32,623 bases of DNA from Acanthamoeba castellanii str. Neff (taxonomy: Eukaryota > Discosea > Longamoebia > Acanthamoebidae). The notes below the pieces were generated by a model, which had not been told where the DNA came from, ran no database searches, and saw only the letters and a program-made list of their open reading frames with translations. Shown here one piece after another: positions 19,368 to 30,593 of the stretch. Every line of letters begins with the position of its first letter. Position 1 is the first letter of the stretch. Where the stretch lies: the NCBI RefSeq assembly GCF_000313135.1, contig NW_004457570.1, forward strand, positions 1 to 32,623, read 5' to 3'. The position numbers and the translations under genes are program-made.

Positions 19368-22300
19368 ATGGAGGAGGGGTGCAAGGTGATCGTTGACATC
19401 AACGCGCTGGTGGAGCAGCGCATGCTGGCCCGCTGGCGCACCCTGCTGCCACGAGCGCCCCCCACGCCGCCCATGGCACCTGTTGAGTGGGACACGTCGT
19501 ACAGCGACGTGCCACGAGGCATGACAGAGGAGGAGACCCACCACGACGACGATGAAGAAAAGGAGCTGCTGCTCATGCTGCTGGTCGATTCTTGCACTAC
19601 TACCTCCGTGTTGCCGCAGACAGTGAAGGAGACATGGTCTCTCGCGGTGGTGGAGCGCTGCACCTGGAGGCCGTGTGCTTGAGCGACTGGGTGTTTGCGT
19701 CGAGCGGACCCCACGCCTGCCTCTCCTTCCTCGACCCCCATCATGAGCACGACCACGACAATGACGTCGACGCAGTGGACAAGCAGGCGCTGTTCGCCTG
19801 GCTTGGACGGACCCTCGTGAGCGTCAACAGCAAGCGCGTGTGGCAGGACCTTCACGCAGCAGGAGGCTCCCACAGGATTGCGAGCCAGTTGGTCGCGCGG
19901 CTGTGGCAGGCCTTGAGTCTGCTGGCGCAAACCGTCCAAGCCCACGCTCACGAAAGCCGCACCAGAGGAAGAGTCGAGGACACGGAACAAACCGCGCTGG
20001 TGCTGATCGAATGCCTGCACTTCCTCTGTACGTCTTGCGTTTCTCGCTTTGATGACTCCGATGTGTGGTGTGGTGTGGTGTGTGTGTGTTGGGTATGGAA
20101 GTTCCCTCGACTTACGCGGCTATTGGATGGCCTCCAGCACAGCAGGCATATTGTCGAGTCTACACGGCCTCGACCATCACAGCGGGTACACCGGTGGTGA
20201 GATTGCAAGTGGTCTTTTAGAACAAGTGGTGCAGCTCAGTGCCAATGTGGCCGTCGGTGCGTACGCGTATGTGTGCGGCCACATTTGCCTCATCTTTAAT
20301 AACCATGGTGTACCGTGACTGCAGATGGTTGCATGGAGCTAGTGGTGAGGAACGCCGCACTACGTTGCCTCCTTGCGTGGCTGCGCGACCACGCCATTGG
20401 TGCTTCTCCAGACGACAGAGCACAAATACACAATCATGTACGTCACACAAGCATGCGCGTGTGCACACATACACGCTCACATCGCGCTGGCATGATTGCT
20501 TTTTAACTACACGATCGTTTGGCAGATCAAGGAGCTGCTATCGCTGGCAGAGCCTCATGAGCCAGCGGTGATACGCTGTCTGATCTTGCAGGCGCTGCCA
20601 AGGGTGTGTCTGCCGACCGATTACCGCGACTTGGTTTATGCCAATACCTCGAACCTCTTGCCTGTAGAGTACACAAACGTTGCGCTTGCTGCTGCCACCG
20701 TACGTTCCTCTTCACACCAATGGCGTGATAACGAGTCTTAGTAGTGTTGTGAGACTATGTGATTTGAAACTCAGCCATTGGCCATGATGATAGTGCTCAG
20801 ATGAAAGGATTGCCATAGCTGCCACGCTTGGCATTGAACACTTGGCCATCTGTCGTGATACACAATCCTACACATATCCTGTAGACGCGCTTATGTCACA
20901 GTACCACACTCAATCTTTAGCATGCTTTGCTCTCTGCGTAAGTAAGATCTGACGCAACAGTGTCAGCTGGCATGTGTTGGTGGACAATGTCGTGCGACCA
21001 GGCGATAACGTGCACAGTCTGCTCCGCATGGCCGCCAAGCAGGTGGCACAGTCTATCAGTCGTGGCGATCCAACAAGCTCTGAATGGAGATGCCTGCCGG
21101 ATGAGCTGGCAGAAGTGGTGGACACATTCTTGCGGAAGGAGAGGGAGAAGAGGCAAACCTACGCTACCCGTACGAGAGTCCCGTGTGCGCGCAGATTGAT
21201 GAGAGTGAGTTATATTGATGGAGTTCATGTGCAGAGACGAAGAAGGTTTGGACACTACGCACAGCGAGCATCAGGGCTCTAACAGCGATCTGCAATGTCT
21301 GCGTGCTGGATAAGAATGCCTATGCACTGTTGGAGTCAAAGATGAACAACGAGCAGTGGCAGAACCGGTAAGCCGAGAAGCAGCATCTCCCCGTCAGCAG
21401 CAGTGGCAGCAAGCTGATTCACTGACAAGTGGCGTGCATGCGGTCCCACCCTAAAGCGAGGCAGGACTACTGGTGCTGCACTGCGTCATTGGTGCTTTGG
21501 TGGTGGTGGGTCCGCAGGGCGTGGGATTCAACGGCTCAGAACAGCACACTGAGCTATGGCGGCTCACTGTGACCCTCCTCACCGACCCACGGGTTCGCCC
21601 GTGCACGTATGATGCTCATCTGACTTGGCTCGCAGCTGTTAATTCGTGCAACGCATTGGTGTGTGTATGTTTTGTGTGCCAGGCCAAGGTGCAGAAAGCT
21701 GCGGCACACGCGCTGATCTCCATCGCTCCCTTCCTACCACGTGTCCTGCGCAAAAGCGCTGCAGAGCAACTGGTGCTGGTGCTGCTCTACGACGCCAAGA
21801 CATCCACTCGTCGCAAGGCTTTCTTGGCACTCAATGCTTGGAGTTGGACTTCGCAACCTAAATGGCATGCCAATGTCTTGGAGGCGTGTGGGCAACATCA
21901 GCAGTCGCTGCTGGATGGACTAAGTCCATCGGTGCGTGAACTGGGTTTGTTGGTACATTCTCATCCCATTCTCATCACATGCCTGTGGACTGACTGTGGA
22001 CATGTCTGTATGTGTTGCGAGCGCGCCATCAGACTGGCGCCTGTGATCAGTCGAGATGGCTCATGCTGCTGCATGTCATGGCCAACAGTGCCATCGCACT
22101 TATGAAAAAGAGGGCCATATGTAATGGCCGACAGGACGTGGTGATGAGGACCATTTCAGTGCTGCAACAATCGCTTGAAGCCGTGCGTCACCATGCTGAT
22201 GATGATGGCGACGACGACAAGGAAGAAGAAGAAGAAGAAGCCAGGACCATGCACGCTGAAGCGTTGACGCAAATGCTTCGGGCCATCAGCATGGCCATCG

Positions 22301-22926
22301 TGGATGACAGTACGCGTGCGCACGAGTGGTTCATGCACGTGGTCTGATGATCAGTGCTGAGCAGCTGACATAAAGCGGGGCGGTGACGATGAACAGCTGA
22401 GCGGCATGGCGACAGCATGGACGTTGCTACGATTGCCAAGGTGGAAGAGAAAGAGGTCTGATAAGGCAAAGGCTGCGACGACGGCCTGTAAACAGGTATG
22501 AATGCGCATAGAGCACGCAGTGCGACGCGGTTGTGGTCCTCACACAGTGTGGGTGGTGCGACCAGCTTGAGCTGGTGCTGGCAAGTGTTGGCAATCTAGT
22601 GAAATGCCGAGACAAGACACGCCACCCAATACATGTGAGCTCTGACCAGGCAGCCAGGTTGGTCGCATGTGCCTTTCAGTTGGATGAAGACGTTCTTTCC
22701 CCCAACATGACCATGCACACAATGCTCGTCACACAGAAACTGATTGAGAACCAACACATTGGTTTGTGTTCACACAGACCTCAGTGGATGCACGTTGCCC
22801 AAAGACCGTGCTCAATCTGGTGCTGTCCATGATCAAGCAGCAGCGCCAAATCGTTGCGGAGGCCGTGGTGGCCTCATTGCCAGCCATTGTCGCACACATC
22901 AGTGCCCTCTCACGCAAGCGTTGGAT
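19368..22926 (+). CDS. Multi-exon HEAT/ARM-like host protein, 3' truncated
   Basis: ATG at 19368 starts MEEGCKVIVDINALVEQRML. After a slip near 19585 it continues as YLRVAADSEGDMVSRGGGAL and KQALFAWLGRTLVSVNSKRV. Exons are separated by short introns with canonical ends, for example 20257-20324, 20438-20525, and donors at 20028 and 20700. Helical repeat-like segments include IKELLSLAEPHEPAVIRCLI, VHSLLRMAAKQVAQSI, AAHALISIAPFLPRVLRKSA, RTISVLQQSLEAVRHH and ELVLASVGNLVKC. The last exon (about 22777-22926), ending IVAEAVVASLPAIVAHISAL, is cut by antisense capsid sequence, so the C-terminus is missing. Protein type: alpha-solenoid scaffold. I could not fix the family. Introns and eukaryotic style mark it as host. 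Confidence 0.6.
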
Positions 22927-23719
22927 GGGCAAGGACACAGTCCGGCTTGTCTTCCTCTGCATTGTCGATCAGATACTCGTGCATCTGCTGAGCAAACATC
23001 TTGCGCTCGAGGGTGTCGAGGAAGATGTAGTTGATGAGCAGGAGCATGTTGTCGATGTTACCGGGCTGGGCGAGCGTGGCAGGGTTGTTGGCCTCACCCG
23101 AGCGCACGATGAGCTGGCTCATGTCGCGGGTCTTGATGTTGATCTTCACCTCATGGTACTGGAGGGCGATGAGGGGCAGGGCCTGCGAGTAATCGCGGTT
23201 GAACCAGAAGCGGAGGGGCACGTACAAGTACTGGGTGCGCTGACCGTACTCGATCAGCTGGCCACTGGACTCGGCGTAGCCGACCATCTCGGCGAGGCGC
23301 TTGGAGGCGCTCGCGGAGAGGCGCTCCCAGATCTCGAGGAACTCGCCCGAGCAGCGATCCATGTCCTGACCACCGATGGAGACGGCGACCTGCTCGATGA
23401 GCGCATGGCCCACCGAGTTGGTGTAGTGAGCGACGTTGTTCACAAAGCCATCGTTCACCATCGAGGAGTTGTACTGGATGGGCGAGAGCTCGGCGTAGAA
23501 ATAGACCTGTGAGATGAGATCGCCAGACCTGTTGATGGTGGCACTGAGGGTCTTGCCAGCACCGAAAGCACCCGAGAAGGTGTTCTCGATCTCCACCATC
23601 GCAAACATCGAGTGCCGCCTGTATGATCCCTTGAAGAAGGTGATCTGCGGGTCGATGGTGAGATAGCGGTTCTGCGGGCCTTGGGCCGAGAGCTGAGTGA
23701 GGGCTCCAGAGACAGGCAT
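22910..23719 (-). CDS. NCLDV major capsid protein, 3' truncated
   Basis: ATG at 23719. The first 265 or so residues are a clear NCLDV major capsid protein N-terminal half: early ITFFKGSYRRHSMFAMVEIE, NRSGDLISQVYFYAELSPI, VGHALIEQVAVSIGGQDMDR, LRFWFNRDYSQALPLIALQY and the late YIFLDTLERKMFAQQMHEYL. This protein forms the trimeric double jelly-roll capsomer of icosahedral giant viruses. Family lengths are usually about 450-650 residues; here coding similarity ends near 22935 in host HEAT-gene sequence, so the second jelly roll is absent. It is intronless, CpG-rich and undamaged up to the break. No further assignment to a virus family is made from sequence memory. Confidence 0.9.
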   Translation of the reverse strand: MPVSGALTQLSAQGPQNRYLTIDPQITFFKGSYRRHSMFAMVEIENTFSGAFGAGKTLSATINRSGDLISQVYFYAELSPIQYNSSMVNDGFVNNVAHYTNSVGHALIEQVAVSIGGQDMDRCSGEFLEIWERLSASASKRLAEMVGYAESSGQLIEYGQRTQYLYVPLRFWFNRDYSQALPLIALQYHEVKINIKTRDMSQLIVRSGEANNPATLAQPGNIDNMLLLINYIFLDTLERKMFAQQMHEYLIDNAEEDKPDCVLAHPTLA

Positions 23720-24053
23720 GGTGTGATTAGGGTGTTAGGGGGTTGACTACGACGCTTGGGTGCTTCGTCCTTATCATGTCACGCCACCAGAAAAAACGCC
23801 AGCTGGGTGGCGCGGTGTACGCGACAGCATGCGTTAGGGTTGTGTGTGTGTGCACGCATACACAACACTCGCGTGTGCAATAAATGATGGTGGTGCGCAC
23901 CACGCGCGCAAGTGCGGCTGCGGCAGGAGGTGATGTGCGACACACCTCCACACGTCCTGCTCTTAAGACTGATGCTTTTTTTCTCAAAGCCAGCCCCTTT
24001 TTCATACCCCTAACCCTGCCCTACACAAACTGCATCACAACAGGACAGGTGGC
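23720..24053. promoter_or_regulatory. Divergent promoter region with TTAGGG/CCCTAA words
   Basis: Separates the capsid gene (minus) and the RNase H-like gene (plus). Read in each gene's own direction, a CCCCTAACxCCCT-like word lies shortly upstream of both starts (23727-23741 for the capsid gene; 24006-24017, CCCCTAACCCT, for the other). A further GTTAGGG is at 23833. GT/CA dinucleotide runs occupy about 23838-23880. Confidence 0.4.
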
Positions 24054-24790
24054 ATGGCGAGTAGTAACAAGGCGAATGTATGGGCATTGCGTCCGCAAAT
24101 CCATGACGAGAACAGTGCGCCGCAAACGCCCGTGATGGGCGAGAACCTCTTCCTCAATAAACGCGAGGCCCAACGCAAGAGAGATCTCCTGGGTGGGGGC
24201 GACAAGATCGAGCTCTGTGGGTTCACCGCTCCGAACGCAGCTCGCATGTGGATCAAACGTCAGGACAAGCAGCAGCAGCAAAAAGTTGCAGTAAACAACA
24301 AGAGGAGGAGCAAGGCGGCTTCACATGGACGAGTCCAGCATACATTGCCAATGCTGATGTCGAACCTCTCATCGTCATGGTGGAAGGCTCGGTCTCGCGA
24401 CTTCAAGAGGGCAAGATCGTGGCCGGCTACGAGGCGTGGTTTGACGGTAAGGATCTGTTCAATCAGGTCAAGCTTCCACCGCCTTCCAAGGATCGTGCCT
24501 CACTGTATGGGTGTTACGACGCACTTAGCCATTGCATCAACAAGTATGCCATTGGTGAACCTGACACCAAGAGGAATGTGATCCTAGTGATGGACAGTGA
24601 AGTGGTTTATTTGGCCCTCAACAATAAGAAGCTGCCAGCCAACTGTGTGGTACTGGGCAAGCGCCTGCGGGAGCTATGTCAAGAGCTGCCCGTGCACGTC
24701 GTCTATACGACTTACTCCTTTGCTCGTTCTCGAGAGGAAAACGGAGGCACCGGCAATGGCGTACAGTCGATCCAGGCTGGCTCTATCTAA
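24054..24790 (+). CDS. RNase H-like viral protein, one frameshift
   Basis: ATG at 24054 gives MASSNKANVWALRPQIHDEN and then ENLFLNKREAQRKRDLL. Near 24295-24305 the frame slips and continues to TAA at 24790 as ADVEPLIVMVEGSVSRLQEG, AGYEAWFDGKDLFNQVKLPP, LYGCYDALSHCINKY, VILVMDSEVVYLALNNKKLP and PVHVVYTTYSFARSREENGG. The second half has the order and motifs of a type I RNase H fold: strands, an acidic residue after each (VEG, MDSE) and a terminal His/Asn region. RNase HI removes RNA from RNA-DNA hybrids. The catalytic set is not complete by eye, so activity is uncertain. It overlaps the 3' end of the next gene by 8 bases, tail to tail. Confidence 0.55.
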
Positions 24791-25244
24791 AGGGTTGGTG
24801 CTTCTTTTTCTTCTTCCTCCCTTCCTTTTGCCTGGCTTCTTGGACCAACTTTGAGAATAGATCACTACTGTTTGTGTCGGTGTGTGGGATCTTTTTCTTC
24901 TTGCCACCGCCGTCGCCGCCTCGCCCACCTGCAATGGTAATGGCTATGGGGTTTTTGCTCGAGTCCACGCGGTAGCCATCCTTCCTGAGCCCCTCGGCGA
25001 GCAGCTCAATGACCCGTGGCATGTTGTTGGCGTATATGGGTAGGCCGGGAAGCTGCAGCGGGACCAAGTAGTTCACCTGAGTGCCCCCCTGGGATGCCGC
25101 CGCCTTGATGGCAATGTCACACTTGACGCGTATTTTGGCCGCGATGCTCGCCCAGGCGCGGTCGGCCTGATCCACGAGCGAGCGTGCACGCACCGCATCA
25201 AATCGCGGGGTGGGACGCTTGACCGCATGGAGGGCGGGTTTCAT
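24783..25244 (-). CDS. Basic viral protein with Lys-rich tails
   Basis: ATG at 25244 (MKPALHAVKRPTPRFDAVRA) to TAG at 24783, 153 residues, intact and intronless. The middle reads VNYLVPLQLPGLPIYANNMP then RVIELLAEGLRKDGYRVD, a pattern of beta strand, helix and a GYRV turn known from short uncharacterised proteins of giant viruses. The C-terminal third is low-complexity with two Lys runs (GGGKKKKIPH; RKKKKKHQ), suggesting nucleic-acid binding or nuclear import. CpG-rich. Function unknown. Confidence 0.6.
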   Translation of the reverse strand: MKPALHAVKRPTPRFDAVRARSLVDQADRAWASIAAKIRVKCDIAIKAAASQGGTQVNYLVPLQLPGLPIYANNMPRVIELLAEGLRKDGYRVDSSKNPIAITIAGGRGGDGGGKKKKIPHTDTNSSDLFSKLVQEARQKEGRKKKKKHQPFR

Positions 25245-25300
25245 CTTCAATGTTATGACGCTATATATTTATGCATTTGCATTCGAAACAAACACACCAC

Positions 25301-28300
25301 TTAGGGCACTTCGATGGGACTCAGTGCAGCCTCCTCGTCAGCCGTGGATGATTCATCACCCAGTGCTTCGACATTGGCCGAGCCTTCACTGTTTGCCTTT
25401 GTGGCCCTACAGTAGTTTGTGGCAATCTTGGCAAAGAACTCGGCCATCTTTTGCGGCTGAATGGAGGTCTCTGCCGCCAGGGGCTCAGCTTCCACCGCCG
25501 CCTCTGCTTCAGCGGTGGCACTGGGGCGGTGGCGCTCAACTTCAACCTCCTTGGCAGCAGCATAACCGAGCAGGGTAACCTGCCTCAGCACGTCCTCGAC
25601 AAAGGCCTTGACCGCGGCGCTCTTGACATCGGTCGTGTCGTACAGTACGTGGATGGCGAGCACCGATCGGAAGTGAATGCTTATGTTCTTCAACATAGCG
25701 CTCGTGTTCTGGACAGATTCATTGTCGACGAGACCAAAGCTGCGACCAATGACACGTCGAACAGCCTGGAAGGCGGCCCTGGCGAGAGTCGAGATGACCA
25801 ACCCCTCGGCGTCACCGGGCATGTTGTCGGGGACGTCAGTGATATCGGCAAACCCGCCGTCGACGACGCTCTTCTCCATGGCCTGTACCCATCTTTTGGC
25901 GACATATGTGTTTGCATACTCTGCCAGTTTCTCGGCATCGAGTTCGAGTCCTTCAGCTAGAGCGTTAAACACCTCCGGCACATTGGCATCGCTGTTGACG
26001 CTCCACGTTTTCAGTCTTGTAATGGTCAGGCGGGGCTGAGAATTGATCAGTGATCGTCTTGGCGAGCTTGGAGGCAGCCTCAGGATCGCTCTGGCAGCTG
26101 GCCCCGAGAAGCTGCCTCAAGTGCTGGCTGATCTGCGTTGCAGTCATACGCGCGTTGGAATCAAACACCTTGGTCCGGTTGAAGGTGATGGTCTCGAGCG
26201 CGGTCGAGTGAGCCATGTTGAAGCTGTCACGCAGGATGTTGGTGTATGGATCAAGGACGCTTTCGTGTAGATCGTGGGCGCTGCCTGTCTTCTCAACCAC
26301 CTGGTCGAGGAACTTCTTCATGGGCTCGGCATCACGCGTAGTAGGCTGAGACACTCCGAACCACTGGGACAGTGCCTTCAGATAGGACACTACCATAGCT
26401 CCGCCGATAAATGTCAAACTCTCGTTGTAGTTGTTATATGTGATCATGCTGTCGATGTCCTCAATGTCTTTGGAGATTGCCCAATCCCCTACATAGTCAG
26501 CTGCAGCGGACTTGGGTACCAGCGTCGTCCTCGTCGCAGGCGGTGCGACAGGGGCGGTGGGCGCTACGGGGGGCTCCTGGTTGAACTCCTCTTCGGTTAC
26601 ATTGCTTATGGTAGTGCCGTCGGAGAAGGTCTGTGTACCGCCTGGGCTCGTTGTGTAGCTTCTCATGTCATTGACCTTCTCTGCGGTGGTTGTGGAAGGA
26701 CCTTCCTCTTCCCTGGCGTCGGTGAAGGTGTGGGTGGCGGTGGGCGCTACGGGGGGCTCCTGGTTTATCTCCTCTTCGATTACATTGCTTATGGTAGTGC
26801 TGTTGGAGAAGGTCTGTGTACCGCCTGGGCTCGTTGTGTAGCTTCTCACGTCATTGACCTTCGCTGCGGTGGTCGTGGAAGGACCTTTCTCTTCCCTGGC
26901 GTCGGTGAAGGTGTGGGTGGCGGTGGGCGCCACGGGGGGCTCCTGGTTGATCTCCTCTTTGGCAGTGGACGTGGAAGGCATTGATGGGGCAGCAGCAGCA
27001 CCAGTAGAGGTTTCCTTCAAAACGTTGTACATGGCCTTGAATGCCTCCTCATGAAGAGATCCCATGCTGTAGGCCTTGGCAATATCATTGATCTTGCCTG
27101 GAATTTGCACCAGAGTATTTTTGATCTCATCCAACATGGGTGTGATGGACCTGCTCATGCTGATGATGATGGCCTGCGGGAGTGAAGCTGACTGGGTGAC
27201 AATGTCCAAGTTGTCATGTCTGGCTTTGTCAGCCTGTGCCAATTCAATGAGTCTATCCTGGAGCTCTTCATCTTCATTTTGATAGGGGAGCACTTCCAGA
27301 CCTCCTGGCTGCTGTCTGATCCACTGCATCAGCTGCTGTTTGTGGCTTTCAACAGACTTGCCCTCCTGTCGGATGGGCATACCGTCGACGAGGAGCCTGT
27401 GCTTATGCCGCCACTTGCGGAAGGCAATGAGATCTCCTGTGGAGGCGGCATGTTCATAGCCCTCAGGATCAAGAGTGCAGGGAGGTAAGAATGCGCTCAA
27501 CAAGATCCTTGGTCAACACAAGGGGCTTGTGATTGGGGCCAAACACGATCTTACTCTGTTCAGAAGAGCTCACAAGCCAATCAAGATTGCCGCTGATCTC
27601 CTTGGCCTCACCAAGGAGTTTCCCCACAGCAGACATGGTCACTGAGCGCACACTGTCTGCTCCCAGCGAGTCAACGTCTTTCTTAAGCTCACCCAGTAGC
27701 TTCTTGATTTCCAACAGGGACTCATCCACTGATGCCACCACAACCGCTTGCTGGGACTCATCATTGTGAGGAGGAGTAGCATTCCTCCTCTTTGGCGTTG
27801 TCTTCTTCTTCTTCTTGGCAGGTTCAATTGGATCTTCAGGGATGGTCTTGCGGTAGGAAACCTTGTCAGTGACTGTAGTCCTCCTGCAGTGCCCCTGGAT
27901 CTCACTGTCACTGCCACTGTTGCTGCCGCTGCTGCTGCTCACTTCATTCTCCATGGCGTCCTCAGGAATCTTCTTCCTGTAGGACATGTGTTGGGTCATG
28001 GGGGTTCTTCTTGGCATTGTCTCTCTCATTTGGGGGGGGGAGTGGATGTGAACAAGAGAGAGTGGAAATTTGTTTATTGGGGGGTCACATTTTAACCAAC
28101 GGTGTCTGGACGCACACTCCTCAGGCACATACAATTCATGCTCACCGTATTGCACGTATGTGCTGGTGTTTTTATTGACTGGGCAGGACTCCCGGGTGCC
28201 TCGTCTCAAAGTCAGCAAAGTCATGCCATCACAATAAGCAACCCTGGGGTAGTGCTCTGGTAAATCCCCACAGATGTAATGCCTGAAGGCATCATTTGCC

Positions 28301-28446
28301 TTATCCAGCATCTCACCAGCCTTTTCATCAGCAACCTTTCACACCTTGAGAATTATCTCAACCCATTCCTCAAGTTCTTCAATCTCACCATGAATCTCTG
28401 GCAACAGATCCTCCAGGGGGATTGCCAAGCAGACTGTAGTTGTCAT
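25301..28446 (-). pseudogene. Large viral protein (about 1000 residues) in three frames
   Basis: Read from ATG 28446: VCLAIPLEDLLPEIHGEIEE, an in-frame TGA at 28339-28341, then KVADEKAGEMLDKANDAF in the same frame. The frame runs on to 27469, with Ser-rich, Lys-rich (PAKKKKKTTPKRR) and helical parts. A slip near 27480 leads to the next 500 residues (SLHS to TLDPEGYEHAASTGD), which include a 61-residue tandem repeat. A second slip near 26035 leads to WSVNSDANVPEVFNALAEGL and on to TAG at 25301, with an Ala/Glu-rich C-terminal tail. The junctions read through sensibly, so this is best seen as one protein. Family unknown; a virion or scaffold role is only a guess. CpG rises sharply from the 5' to the 3' end. 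Confidence 0.5.
26557..26963. repeat. In-frame tandem repeat, 183-base unit
   Basis: Copies start at 26557, 26740 and 26923 (partial). Each begins GTGGGCGCTACGGGGGGCTC or a near variant on the plus strand. On the coding (minus) strand they encode a 61-residue unit with NQEPPVAPTATHTFTDAREE and YTTSPGGTQTFS, a flexible Pro/Thr-rich linker. Confidence 0.9.
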
Positions 28447-28558
28447 TGTCCGTTTAATGCTGTTCTTAGGGGGGTTTGTTGTTCTTGGATGGGGATGGGG
28501 TTTAAATGTCCAAATTATAGACACAAGAGAGCTCACATCACCATCTCTTTTTTATTTT

Positions 28559-29428
28559 TTACCCACAACTCACAACTTCAAAGAAGAGCAGAATGTTCCT
28601 CTGCAGATCAGGCGAGGCAACCAAGGCAAGAGGTTCATCGCCCAGAGGGTAGGGCACCATGGCATTGCCAAATCTTATCCACAGCAAGATGTCCATCTGG
28701 GCAAACAACTGCAGCAGCTTGGGGAACTGCTTGATCACCCACATGCCCTCTGGACGCCACCAAACATACAGTGCTCCATCAAAGAGAGCATCAGCAATGT
28801 AGACATGGGTGAATGCACCATCAAAGACATTGCAACAGGTGGGGTTATCAAAGTCATCAGCCAGCATGGCTTCACATTGCTTGAGGAGCAGGAGCTCATC
28901 ACACTTGATCACCACATAGGGTTCTGTCACCATGCTGGGCACCAGTATGATTGCTTCCAAGAGCTCCACTGAGTAGACGTCATTGAAATTTGTGGGCAAT
29001 CACAATCTGAATGAGTTGGCCAACTTGTACTGAGCTCTGTTGCAATCCTGACTGTCTACAATCACAAACATAGAAGGTATCACAGATACAAAAGGGTTCT
29101 TGGCCTTGCTGTCATCGCCCATGTCAGTGGAGTCACAATCAGTGGTCTCCTGCACAACCTGGCGACTGCTGAGGACTGGAATGGGGTTGACTGGATCTTG
29201 GGGTAGGGTCTGTTGCTGCAGCGGCTGTGTGACAAGTTCCTGGAAGGACATGAACTCCCCTCCTTGGGAACTGGTACCTGGCATGGCCATGGTACCAGCA
29301 CTGGGTGCCTTCTTGTAACTACCTCTGTAGGCCTTCATATGTGTGTACATGCTGTAGTTTGCTAAACACAATACTTGGTTGACAGAAGAACCAACATTGC
29401 GTATATCCACACTCAATCCATACAACAA
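28559..29428 (-). pseudogene. Unknown virus-like gene with one in-frame TGA
   Basis: Two ORFs in the same minus frame are separated only by a TGA at 29000-29002, between YKLANSFRL and LPTNFNDVYSVELLEAI. The first half has CLANYSMYTHMKAYRGSYKK, a Gln/Pro-rich linker and VSVIPSMFVIVDSQDCNRAQ. The second half has VPSMVTEPYVVIKCDELLLL, CCNVFDGAFTHVYIADALFD and LYVWWRPEGMWVIKQFPKLL, ending at TAA 28559. There is no good ATG at the far 5' end; MYTHMKAY (about 29353) is the first. Restoring CGA (Arg) at 29000 would give a continuous protein of about 290 residues. Not recognised. CpG-poor. Confidence 0.5.
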
Positions 29429-29516
29429 ACGTCACCATAAGACCTTCTTTCCTGGGTGCCTTTGTTGTTAAATCGAACCACCATGAAGCTTCACACTATC
29501 CCACACGGCCATCAAT

Positions 29517-30593
29517 GTGCTACTTGGTGCCAAGAGAGACCCAATCATTGTAGGCAAGGACATGAATGACCCTCCCCCTCCAAGGCTGGTCAGCGTGTTG
29601 GTGAATCAACATGTACCCAATGCTGTAATGGACATTGGGAGGCGTCCTTACATGGAGGATGCCTGCGCATTGGGCCAATGGACCAGCAGCAGCAGTCGCT
29701 GACACAACATTGCTGGGGTGTTTGACAGGCATGGTGGCTTGGCCACTGTCACCAGAGTCACTCAGGAGCTCTTTGACATGGTGGTGCTGGAATTGGAAAC
29801 TATAGAAAGGTTCCCAGAGGATATCAGAACTCTGCCAGAAGAGGCGCACTGCATGACCAAGGCACTGACTTGCGGCTTCTGGCAGATGCAAAGGGCACTC
29901 AAATCTGATTCAGGTAACCAGAGCGCAGACATGGGCACCACAGCTTCACTGGTTCTCTGGGAGGAAGGCAACCCCACGATCTGGACAGCATGGGCAGGAG
30001 ACAGCCCAGCCTACTTGATGATGTGCAATAGGGATGGAGCTTCAGACTGGGCGCTCACCAAATTGACCATGGTGGACCACCACGCCTGTCAGGATTCAAT
30101 GCCACAATTTGAACATGAGCGCATCAAGGTTGTCAGTGGGTCTTTTGACCCAGACAATGGTTGATTGCTGGGTCCCCACTGGCTGATTGGGTCTATTGCC
30201 ATTACACGCTCCCTTGGTGATCTTATGTTCTACCCGCTGCCACACTACAATGGAACTGCCAGCAGTACTGAAGATTACATCAGGTGAACAGGTGATGTGC
30301 ACATGCCCAGTCATTATTGGGTGACCCCGACGCCAATGGTCAGCTGTCTTGACACCTCAGTGTTTGGCAACAGCAACAAGCTTCTTGTCATGATGACAGA
30401 TGGAGTGTCCAATGGGCTGAGTGAGGATCAAGTGTGTGTGCTGATCAACAAACACCATGACAGTCTTCCAGAACTGAGCAAAGCCATGATCAAAACCTCA
30501 ACAAAACTGTGTTGCCAATTGTATTACCTTAATACAATCAACAATCACTTGGTTGGCACACAGGAACGAAGGGTTGTGGGATCAGATAGATAG
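29517..30593 (+). pseudogene. PP2C-type Ser/Thr phosphatase relic, three in-frame TGAs
   Basis: A single frame of about 359 codons carries the PP2C motifs in order: RRPYMEDACA, VFDRHGG, MGTTASLVLW, WAGDSPAYLM, SIAITRSLGD and MMTDGVSNGLSEDQV. PP2C enzymes are Mn/Mg-dependent phosphatases. The only breaks are TGA codons at 29700-29702, 30162-30164 and 30285-30287; the frame ends at TAG 30593. At the second TGA the family usually has Arg (G-R-V/L before the A-V-S-R-A-x-G-D motif), so CGA->TGA fits. The metal-site motif FDGHGG reads FDRHGG, explained by GACGGN to GACAGG, CpG->CpA at 29726-29727. Intronless; start codon unclear. Almost certainly inactive as it stands. Confidence 0.85.

Noticed and set aside
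23820..23880. True chromosome end at the TTAGGG words
   Set aside because: Only single or double units are present, and they lie between two well-formed viral genes.
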